Positions 40,207 through 47,811 of a stretch of DNA of 47,811 bases are shown one piece after another. The stretch comes from Corinectria fuckeliana. Taxonomy: Eukaryota; Ascomycota; Sordariomycetes; Hypocreales; Nectriaceae. Under the pieces are notes generated by a model. That model searched no databases, was not told the origin of the DNA, and saw only the letters and a program-made list of their open reading frames with translations. The translations under genes were made by a program, and so were the position numbers. How positions within the stretch are numbered: position 1 is the first letter of the stretch; the number at the start of each line of letters is the position of its first letter. The DNA lies in the NCBI GenBank assembly GCA_019137255.1, contig WPDH01000086.1, positions 1 to 47,811 of the forward strand. The letters run 5' to 3'.

Positions 40207-40278
40207 ATCTCTGAGATGATTTGAACATCTTAATTATTAAGCAAAAAGCTTAATAATCTTTTACCAACAAGCAGAGAC
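40207..40278 (-). tRNA. tRNA-like gene, possible extra tRNA-Lys (UUU)
   Basis: Acceptor GTCTCTG/CAGAGAT and T-arm AGATG TTCAAAT CATCT are good; total 72 nt. The anticodon arm is unusual: TTATTAAG/CTTAATAA forms eight pairs around loop CTTTTTG, giving anticodon TTT, and the D-stem has only three pairs. It is extra to the usual hypocrealean set and lies between trnL(uaa) and the broken ORF. It may be a degenerate duplicate of another tRNA. Confidence 0.55.
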
Positions 40279-41194
40279 TCAATTTATCTGATATGTATGT
40301 TATATATACACTATTCGCCAAAAACGACTCCATGGAGAACCTCAAGAAACCGATGGGGGCACTCGTTCCATATTTCTTATCGTTCTAAAGAAATAAAAAT
40401 TTAAGTAGCTTTATTTTATAGCACCCTATTTATTTTTATGCTTGGCCCCTTCGAAGGAAGGGGCATGCTTTGTTTACCCCCTTGTATGTTTACACGTTTA
40501 CACGCTGCTGTTTAGCTTTATTACATAAAAAAAAAAATAAGCGGCAGCACAAAGTATTTTAGCTTAAAGTTATCCAGTAGTACACTTCTCTAGTTAAACC
40601 TGATTATATATTACATATATTCAATATATCCAGCTTAAATTTATAATATCCATATTAATATAGCTTTATATATAAGACTATTCATAGTTTTTAATTCTGA
40701 TTGTACACGAGCTCTACTTTGCCCTGAAATAATTATTTAATCTACATGATAAATTCACACTGAACCTATATAGCTTTTACTGAAATAGTATTTGTTCAAG
40801 TGTAATATCTGTCTTATTTTTTGTGCAGATTTCTTCTATATTTTTATTACGAGACTCCGTCTAAAAAAAAAAATCAGAAGGATATGAAATAAAGCTATGC
40901 ATATGGTTTTTACGGTGCTCCTTTTACACACAGCAGCTAGCTATAGAGTAGCCAGGATAAATTTATCCTGTATATACTTACAGTAAAACATCCTTCAGCT
41001 CCTGGTGCATATTTCTATAGCTTTAGCTATAAAAATAGAAGCTTCCAGCCTTCGAGGGAGTGTTTACTATTTACACATATCTGTCCTTCAATTAAGGTTT
41101 AATTTATAACATGTTTATATACATTTTTTGTATTACATAAAATCACAGCAGCCTATAAAAAGGGACATTTTTAGAGCAGAGAGCCTTTGTTTGT
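40279..41194. other. Repeat-rich spacer upstream of the tRNA-like gene
   Basis: About 915 bases without a supported gene: GC hairpin GGCCCCTTCGAAGGAAGGGGC (near 40445), GTTTACACG repeats (40490-40500), a poly-T/poly-A type hairpin ending GCGGCAGC (40516-40552), an inverted dispersed element (40841-40894) and a TAGCTTTAGCTA hairpin (41014-41034). Confidence 0.7.
40841..40894. repeat. Dispersed element, inverted copy
   Basis: Reads TTTTTATTACGAGACTCCGTCTA, an A tract, then AATCAGAAGGATATGAAATAAAG, the reverse complement of the copy at 45232-45284 in the rnl intron. Confidence 0.8.
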
Positions 41195-41276
41195 ATCCGA
41201 AAAAGGACTTGAACCTTTAAGACTAAAAGTCTACGAAGCTTAAGCTCGTTGTGTTTACCAATTTCACCACTCGGAT
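41195..41276 (-). tRNA. trnL: tRNA-Leu (UAA)
   Basis: Class II tRNA; acceptor ATCCGAG/TTCGGAT, anticodon stem ACGAG/TTCGT with loop CTTAAGC (TAA), variable arm AGACTTTTAGTCT. Confidence 0.92.
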
Positions 41277-41382
41277 TTATTTTTAGTATATTTTTAAAAT
41301 AATCTCTATTAAATCTATATTAGACCTCTAGTAGTGCTAGCACTAGCACTAATGATGTATACCTGTTCCAGCGCTTAGACTT

Positions 41383-41456
41383 TAGGGCTAAAGTGACTTG
41401 AACACTTATAATTACTGTTATGAGCAGTACACTTTACCTATTAAGTTATAGCCCTA
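41383..41456 (-). tRNA. trnM: tRNA-Met (CAU)
   Basis: Acceptor TAGGGCT/AGCCCTA, anticodon stem TACTG/CAGTA with loop CTCATAA (CAT). Separated by one base from the next trnM; which of the three is the initiator cannot be settled here. Confidence 0.92.
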
Positions 41457-41457
41457 C

Positions 41458-41526
41458 GCGGGTACAGGAGTCGCACCCGTAGCTTTCGGGCATGAGCCGA
41501 ATATGTTATCTATTACACTAACCCGC
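41458..41526 (-). tRNA. trnM: tRNA-Met (CAU)
   Basis: Acceptor GCGGGTT/TACCCGC, anticodon stem TTCGG/CCGAA with loop CTCATGC (CAT). GC-rich compared with its neighbours. Confidence 0.92.
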
Positions 41527-41529
41527 TAT

Positions 41530-41601
41530 AGACTAGACAGGGATCGAACCTGCGATGGTAGCATTGAAAGAGCTATGTCGTAACCACTTGACTACTAGTC
41601 C
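41530..41601 (-). tRNA. trnE: tRNA-Glu (UUC)
   Basis: Acceptor GGACTAG/CTAGTCT, D-arm GTAGTC..GAC, anticodon loop CTTTCAA (TTC). A copy of its first ~26 bases lies about 1.2 kb upstream at 42770-42796, on the other side of the free-standing endonuclease gene. Confidence 0.92.
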
Positions 41602-41628
41602 TTTTATAAAGTTAATATTATTATTGTA

Positions 41629-42537
41629 TTAACGTCCTTTATTCATACTAGCTTTAATAGCTAAAGTTTTATTTAACCCTTCTTGAGTTAAATGATCTTT
41701 ATTCTTTATGTACTGAGCCGCTTTAGTTCAATCCGCAAAATCTTTAGATTTTACTCCCAATATTGGGTATTTAATAAAGAAAGGTATAATTTTATTGTAA
41801 ATATCTTCAAAGTTTGTACATATATAGTCTCCTAATTTTCTATTAGAGTAAGCACGGTATTTACCACAGCCCAAATATTCTATGAAACTCTTTAGAAGTT
41901 TTTCATCACGAATATGTTGAGATATTGTAAATACTAATTGTATTCTATATCCTAACTTTACCGATGATTTACCCATTCTTATCGAGAAAGACCCGTCACC
42001 TGAAGTAAACCCAGATAATCAGGCTTCATGTGGTATTAATTGTCTTTCAATTAAAGGACGTAGGACTGGACTAGCTTGTGGGAAGCCAGCTTTCAATACT
42101 GAAGATAGACCTGTATTAACAGTTGCTCGTATATTTACAATCTCTTTAATACCTGCATCTGTTAAGTGTTCACCATTTTGCATCATAATTAATACTTTTT
42201 TTCATAAAATAAAATCTGCAAGCTTTTGACTTATTAGGGGATAGTTATCAAAATGAGGTACAACTTTATTTAATACATCATTTAAAGAATTAACCCTAAA
42301 ACTATATGCATTTTTACCATTTGGTACTACACGCCCTATTCCTCCTAATTGGTTTTGAATAAATCTTAAAAGATCTATATCCTTTTTATGTATATGTATT
42401 TCAAAAAAAGCTAGTACTTTTCAACCTGTTTTGAAATTAGTATTTTTTGTAATTGAAACATAAAAGCATCCTTCTGCATCGGTAAGTCCTGTAACAAATC
42501 AATTAGCTGCTTGACTATAGTTTTCGTATTTTTTCAT
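41629..42537 (-). CDS. Free-standing LAGLIDADG endonuclease beside trnE
   Basis: 302 codons from ATG 42535-42537 (MKKYENYSQAANWFVTG) to TAA 41629-41631, only 27 bases from trnE. Helices WFVTGLTDAEGCFYVSI and WLSGFTSGDGSFSIRM have intact acidic residues; four TGA codons encode Trp. No host protein gene surrounds it, and I see no group I core, although 42538-42769 is moderately GC-rich (GGGTATGGATACTC, GAGGCACGAAAGAACCCGG) and may fold. The closest relative in the window is the nad2 intron enzyme. Probably part of a mobile unit that inserted in trnE. Confidence 0.9.
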
Positions 42538-42769
42538 TTTTTTAAGTTTATATATATTATAACATGCTACTTAAAAGTAGACCGGGTTCTTTCGTGCCTC
42601 CCAGCGAACTTAACCTCTGTCAAGAGTATCCATACCCGGATATTTTAGCCTTTCATTTTGAGTTTATCTAGCCCTCAGAATTAATTTAATTCCTACCTCT
42701 AGTAGTGACTCTTTCTAGACTTAACTATACAAATATAGTGTTGTTAATGTTATTCTCTAATAAATCTAA

Positions 42770-42796
42770 ACTGTCTTACCACTTGACTACTAATCC
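42770..42796 (-). pseudogene. Partial copy of trnE 5' end
   Basis: Minus strand reads GGATTAGTAGTCAAGTGGT then AAGACA, against GGACTAGTAGTCAAGTGGT then TACGACA in the full trnE: acceptor strand and D-arm nearly identical, similarity ending before the anticodon. It cannot fold as a tRNA by itself. Nine bases separate it from trnT. Confidence 0.75.
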
Positions 42797-42805
42797 TGTA
42801 AAATA

Positions 42806-42875
42806 GCCCAATGCAAGTATCGCACTTGCTTCTATTGATTACAAAACAATTGCATTACTTTTATGCTAATCGGGC
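42806..42875 (-). tRNA. trnT: tRNA-Thr (UGU)
   Basis: Acceptor GCCCGAT/ATTGGGC, anticodon loop TTTGTAA (TGT) with a T-T mismatch at the loop-closing position, T-arm GCAAG TGCGATA CTTGC. It is the first tRNA after rnl. Confidence 0.9.
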
Positions 42876-43625
42876 GGTGTTTTTGAATGATATATTTATA
42901 AATAGTAATTTATGAAATTAGTACTTTATTCTTTAAAATCTCAAGATTCGTACGGATAAAGCCTATAATTAGCTTGCGCCTTCGTAATAATCTTTTACGC
43001 ATATTTAAGAAATATCTTAAGATAAGCTTCGTGCCTATATGCTTTCAGCACTTATCTTTAACCAACTTAGCTTTCCTGCCGTGCCTATGCTATACATTTA
43101 TCTTAGTGAAAGAAACATCCCTATGTATAAAAATACAGATATAAATAATATACTCATCTTTTGAGTTTATTGTATATTAAAGATATTTAATATTTGGGCA
43201 CATAGACAACAGGTAAACCATAGATTAGTAACTATTATTTAACCCTTTTACAAGTTTAATTCTTCCTGTTCCTTTCGTACAAAAGTTAGTTCTTATTATA
43301 TTCTAATTCCCCCTAGAAGATAGAAACCATACTGTCTCACGACGTATTTAACCCAGCTCATGTAACTTTTTAATCGACGAACAGTCGCACCCTACATAGT
43401 TCCTGCATCCATGAGGATAAGTTAAGCCGACATCGAGGTGCCAAACCGCGCACTCATTTTGTACACTCTTGCGCAAATTAGCCTGTTCTATGTGTTATCA
43501 TAAAGAGCGTAGCGCTCATATTTCCATTTTTATCAAAATGGTTCAGACTATGTCTTCATTTTTATTTTTTTTTATATATTTTATTTTTTTTTGTTATTAA
43601 TAATTAGCTATAATCAGTGAATTAT

Positions 43626-45047
43626 TTACTTACCACCTATTCAACCTTTTACTGCAAAAGCTCCAATACGCCGTTTTGATTTAGCAATTGAATAAGTTAC
43701 ATTTGATTTAGAATTACCTCTAAATAAAACTGAACTTAAACCTTTAAAAGAAGAATCTATATTTTTCAATCCACCTTTTCATTTTAAGGAATATATAGAT
43801 CTATCCGCTCTATAACGTTTAGTTAATCTACCTTTAACTTCTAATCTTATACCTCCCATATTTTTGTATCCTACAGAATCATAAATTTTATTATGTATAC
43901 TTCCTTTAGCTTGCTGTGTAAACAAAGCAAGCGGTGGATTAACATTATTTTCTTTGGTATTAGTACGATGTATTCCATCTAATAAATTCGATAGATTATT
44001 ATGTGCTATATTTGATATTATTTTTAAATCTTTATTGTCTGATGCTTCTGTTGCCTGAGCATACAGCGCGGATTCTCAACCTTTAGATCTTTCTTTAATA
44101 GTATTTACATTAGGTAAATATGCTCTATTTAATATACTAAACATATTTTTCATGTAATTTATTCTTTTTTTTCTTAATTTTAAGGCTAAAGCATTAGTAA
44201 AAAGATCTGTATTATATGCAACAGATTTTAAATTAATTATATTATATTCTATATTCTTTCCTATAATTTTATTAAGTATATTACTTAATACAGGTAAAAA
44301 TATTGAATTATTAAATTTATATTGATTAAGAGAATATAATAAATCATATTTTCTTAATAATCTAAGATATTTTTTTGCATAATTTTTAAGAATAATACCT
44401 CAAACTTTTTTTAAGTAAAGATTTTTGAATTTTATAAATTTATTTAAGTATTGTAATTTATATTTTATAAATTGTTTTTTTCTTATTATATCATTTATAA
44501 AAATACGGTCACTAGGGACAGCTTGGCTCCCCTGCGAAGCTGCACGCACGTATTTATTTAATATATTATAAATTTTTTGTATATTATTTTTATATAATAA
44601 AAAATAACGTTTAGCTATTAATCTTTGACCTATTTTTTTGTTTATTTTTAAGTATTTTTTTTTTAATACATTTTTTTCTCTATTTATAGTATATAGAGTA
44701 ATAATCGCTTTATTATTAGTATGTTTTATCTCTGCATTACTTACATGTATTCTTCTTAATAAATTACGTCTTCTTTTAAGTAATATAAATTTAGATCCTG
44801 TGTATTTATTATCTTTAAAATATAAATTAAAATAACCTTTTATTATTTTATTAATATTTAAATCATTAACGGGTATATTTTTTAATGTACTCTTATTAAA
44901 AGAATATATAGTGTTTTTTCATTCTTTAGAAAATGATGGTAGATATTTTATCACCCCTACATCACCTATTTTTTTTTTCAAAAGTATTGTTTTATTTTTT
45001 TTTCTTAAATTATTATTAAAAATTTCCATTTTTATATTATTATTCAT
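43626..45047 (-). CDS. rps3: Ribosomal protein S3 (intron-encoded)
   Basis: 473 codons from ATG 45045-45047 (MNNNIKMEIFNNNLRKKNKT) to TAA 43626-43628; an in-frame ATG at 45101 would add 18 residues. Very basic and Lys/Asn-rich, with the S3 C-terminal signature region (GGIRLEVKGRLTKRYRADRS .. SKRRIGAFAVKGWIGGK). Component of the mitochondrial small ribosomal subunit. Two GC-rich inserts stand out in the AT-rich gene: the hairpin at 43909-43932 (PPLALFTQQAKG) and 44516-44548 (RAASQGSQAVPSD). The frame stays open across a ten-A run (44655-44664). Confidence 0.93.
43909..43932. repeat. GCTTGC..GCAAGC hairpin inside rps3
   Basis: 24 bases with six-base arms; 22 of 24 match the hairpin in the cob intron 1 ORF (21394-21417) when one is reversed. 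Inserted in frame. Confidence 0.85.
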
Positions 45048-45231
45048 TATATAGAATTTAACTTGTATTATTTGTTTTATTTTTTTTTTATATATATACA
45101 ATAAAAATGTTGGGTGTTAAAAAGGATTATTGTTTTTATTACATATAACTCACCTTATAGTCGTTGAACGTCTTTATCTTATAATTTATGCTAAGATAAA
45201 TTTCGCTTCAAATTTACTAAGTATGCATGGC

Positions 45232-45284
45232 TTTATTTCATATCCTTCTGATTTTTTTTTTAGACGGAGTCTCGTAATAAAAAT
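45232..45284. repeat. Dispersed element, copy in the rnl intron
   Basis: CTTTATTTCATATCCTTCTG, T tract, TAGACGGAGTCTCGTAATA. It lies inside the ribozyme between sequences homologous to adjacent parts of the nad2 intron core, so it is an insertion in a peripheral loop. Confidence 0.8.
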
Positions 45285-47811
45285 TCTAGAAGCAGCCAGC
45301 AGTAATTTTTGAAATTTACCCAATTTATTTATTAATTATTCTATTTATAGCTACATGTGTGTGTAAACATATTCACTTGTGTATGTCAACATATATACAT
45401 GCAGTCGTAAAAATAAAATATTAAAGGACAAACATCCCTAGCGTAGCTTTTCCAATAATCCAAGATCTTTCCTTGTTGCATCTTGTGATCCTATGCCCTG
45501 CTTACGCAACTGTAAGATTTGTTGATAATCAAACAGTAAGGCAAGATTAAGCCGTTGAGCTTTTTAGATATTTTAAACATAACTATTATTAATAGTTAAA
45601 AAAGATTAGTCGCTTATGTGTGTAAACACACAAGCAGTACTTAATATTTCTAATTATCTCTAATTTCTATATAGTGAAAATCCTACCTTTTTTTAAATAT
45701 ATATACAAACTTATGACAAAGCATAGAATGTACATATAAATAATTTTATATGATTAAAAATAGTTAAACTACCTTAAATCGCAAACAAAATAATTTTAAA
45801 TTATTAGACACTCCTGTTTACTCTTTACAGGGTCTGTGCCCCACATAAACTGTCCCCTAGCGATAGTTCCTTACCAAAGGGTACTTATATTATAAAAATA
45901 AGCTGAACTAGGTTGATTTACTAATATAGGTTGTTTATATATAACTTCCCATAATCTAAAATAAGTTGTCTATAAAAAACATCCCATAATTTAAAATGAG
46001 TTATCATAAAAAACATATCCGATATTCCTAAATCAATTCATTCATATGAAAAAAAAATAAAGGATTCTCATTGTCATCTGGTCAATTACCTTATAAACTG
46101 AAAATTGTTTATCATACTCTATAATTAGTGACAGTAAAGCTGCATAGGGTCTTCTCGTCTAACTAGAGGTAAACTGTATCTGCACAGCTATTCCAATTTC
46201 ACTGAGTCAATCATAGAGACAGCTGTTGTATCGTTACATCATTCATGCAAGACCGCATTTAACGGCCAAGGCATTTCGCTACCTTAGGACCCTCACGTTA
46301 AGGCCGCCTTTAACCGGGGTTTCCGTCTACATCAGATATTAGTATATCCAATTATATCTGTTAACCAGCCGGCACCGGGCAGACATCACACTCTATACTT
46401 AGATTTTTAATCTTTCAGCAAAGTGCTGTGTTTTAATTAAACAGTCGTACAACACTATTTCATGCTTCTTCCTCTTTACTTGATATTAATCAAGAATAAT
46501 GAGCTCTCCTTATCCCGAAGTTACGGTAGTCAATTTGCCGAGTTCCTTTATGATTGTTAGCTCATTTACGCCTTCGTATTCTCTACTAGCTTACTTGTTT
46601 CAGATTCTAGGTACGGTTACTTTTCATTTATATACAAGAGCTTTAAGAAGCCAGTATATAAGTATATTACTATTTTTCCAGTACATTTTTCACTTAAAAT
46701 GTCGTCCTTAGTAATAAAGATTATCTCATCGTTTAAATCTTTAGATAATATAAACTTAGAGGCCGTTACTTAATTACATCCATAAGCTTTAGGCGGAAAA
46801 TTTTCTTTTAGTTACTCATGTCACCATTATCGCTTGAGTTAAATTGTTATAATTTTATTAAAAAAATAAAAATCATAATTCAGCTCAACGTTCTGCTACC
46901 CCATTTAATTATAATATAAATTATTATTATAAGTTATCATGGACAAGGTTTCGGTATATTGTTTAGATCCGATAAATTTTCGATGCTTTTAAAACTTAAC
47001 AAGCGCTCTGTTACGAGGTCATAAAATTATGGCTGCTTCTAAGCCTATCTCCTTGTCGACTTTAATAAAAACCTTCTTAATTTCACTCAACGAATAATTT
47101 AGGAACCTTAACTCTTGTTCTGGGCTGTTTCCCTTTTGACATACAACCTTATCATTCTATGTCTGATAATTTAAGATATATCTTTGCCATTCCGAGTCTG
47201 CATACTCACGGATAAAATCTTCATGATCCCCCCATTTGTACAAAATAAAACATTTAATGTCTTGTCTGAGATTAAATTCTGTACCTGCTAAGATATTATA
47301 CTTAAATTGCCTACTATTATAGGTTTCGCAGAAAACCAGCTATCCTGGTCAGTATTGTCTTTCACTACACCTACCATAATTCTTCGGATATTTATGCTAC
47401 AATAATCCGTTCGGACTTTTATAATCCTGATTATGGTAAAATCACCAGGCTTCGGGTCTAACTTTAGACACTTTACGTTATTTTAACGCTCGGTTTAACT
47501 ACGTGTAATCTCGCATCTAATGTTAACTTGGTGACCCATTATGCAAAAGGTACGTTCTAACTTTTTTATTTTTCCGAACTGCTTATAAAATCACTATTTT
47601 TCTTTTAGTTCCCTCACGGTACTTTTCACTATCGCTTATATATTATATTTAGCCTTTGAGGAAGGTTCCCCATCTAATTTAAACAGTTTATTAACCATTT
47701 TACTTTTTAGGCTAGTCTACTTTAGCTCACGCTAATCATAGAATCTCTTTTGATTTCTTTTCAAGATATTTCAATTCACTTCGTTTATTATTTAATTTCT
47801 CTTAGAGTCGA

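Larger units (their letters stand above)
43488..45433 (-). mobile_element. Group I intron in rnl domain V, host of rps3
   Basis: 1,946 nt. Exon 1 ends GGGAT, exon 2 begins AACAGGCT, intron ends CATAG. This is the E. coli ~2449 position, the standard rps3 intron of filamentous ascomycetes. R-like (ACGTTCAACGACTATA near 45155-45172) and S-like (AAGACATAGTCTGAACC near 43541-43557) elements bracket rps3, so the gene is in the P8 loop. A dispersed element (45232-45284) has inserted in the P5-P6 side region. Confidence 0.92.
42890..47811 (-). rRNA. rnl: Large subunit ribosomal RNA (two exons)
   Basis: Exon 1 is 45434-47811 and probably continues over the circle junction; exon 2 is about 42890-43487. 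The minus strand matches 23S landmarks: AATTGAAATATCTTG with GAAATCAAAAGAGATTCTATGATTAGCGTGAGC near the 5' side (47700-47785); the domain V AGCTACGCTAGGGAT|AACAGGCTAATTTGCGC with the intron at the bar; TTTGGCACCTCGATGTCGGC; GTCGTGAGACAG; and the sarcin-ricin AGTACGAAAGGAAC (near 43270). The 3' end is estimated to within ~25 bases. An expansion loop at 45610-45636 contains a TGTGTAAACACACA palindrome. Confidence 0.92.

Noticed and set aside
41602..42805. Group I intron splitting trnE
   Set aside because: No R or S-like core was found and trnE downstream is complete with its own 5' half, so duplication fits better. A structure search could reopen this.
43626..45047. General homopolymer sequencing error across the window
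   Set aside because: rps3 and several intron ORFs stay in frame over runs of eight to ten As, so a uniform error rate does not explain the breaks confined to 36.8-40.1 kb, though local error is not excluded.

Overview
This window looks like an essentially complete circular fungal mitochondrial genome, most likely from a filamentous ascomycete (Sordariomycetes, Hypocreales-like). Four things support that. Core genes read through internal TGA codons, and there is a tRNA-Trp with anticodon UCA (genetic code 4). Every gene lies on the minus strand. Read in the coding direction the order is rnl, nad2, nad3, atp9, cox2, nad4L, nad5, cob, cox1, nad1, nad4, atp8, atp6, rns, cox3, nad6, which is the conserved order of that group. 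The gene rps3 sits inside an intron of rnl. The first and last 11 bases are identical, as expected if a circle was opened close to the 5' end of rnl.

Layout by increasing coordinate (all genes minus strand): trnP-W-S-I-V and nad6 (0.4-1.6 kb); trnG and cox3 (1.8-2.8 kb); trnN-S-D-Y and rns (2.8-5.0 kb); atp6, atp8 and nad4 (5.6-8.5 kb); nad1 with one intron (8.7-10.9 kb); an unrecognised orf154 behind a copied nad3/atp9 leader, then trnR (11.4-12.5 kb); cox1 with two introns (12.8-17.0 kb); trnC; cob with two introns (18.3-21.9 kb); nad5 overlapping nad4L, the latter with an intron (22.7-26.4 kb); trnR; cox2 with two introns (27.0-30.9 kb); atp9; nad3 overlapping nad2, the latter with an intron (31.4-35.2 kb); a tRNA cluster M-H-Q-L-K-F-A; a very long broken membrane-protein reading frame (36.8-40.1 kb); a tRNA-like gene and trnL-M-M-E; a free-standing LAGLIDADG gene beside a copied piece of trnE; trnT; and rnl with its rps3 intron (42.9-47.8 kb and across the junction). 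There are 25 regular tRNA genes and one extra tRNA-like sequence.

The 14 protein genes for respiratory complexes I, III, IV and V are intact. Nine group I introns interrupt protein genes; five carry or once carried GIY-YIG endonucleases and four carry LAGLIDADG endonucleases. The tenth group I intron, in rnl, carries rps3 in place of an endonuclease. The ribozyme cores fall into a few related families that have been paired with different endonucleases.

Spacers, rRNA variable loops and even some reading frames are peppered with short palindromic repeats (GCTTGC...GCAAGC hairpins, TAGCTAAAGCTA palindromes, poly-T/poly-A hairpins, a TAGACGGAGTCTCGTA element, and two 7-base minisatellites). A 160-180 base inverted repeat pair spans 24 kb. 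The most unusual items are the endonuclease gene placed beside a duplicated 5' piece of trnE, the decayed or frameshifted giant ORF in the tRNA cluster, the nad3 tail plus atp9 leader copied in front of orf154, and the 24-base hairpins inside coding frames. I could not recognise promoters or terminators with confidence.
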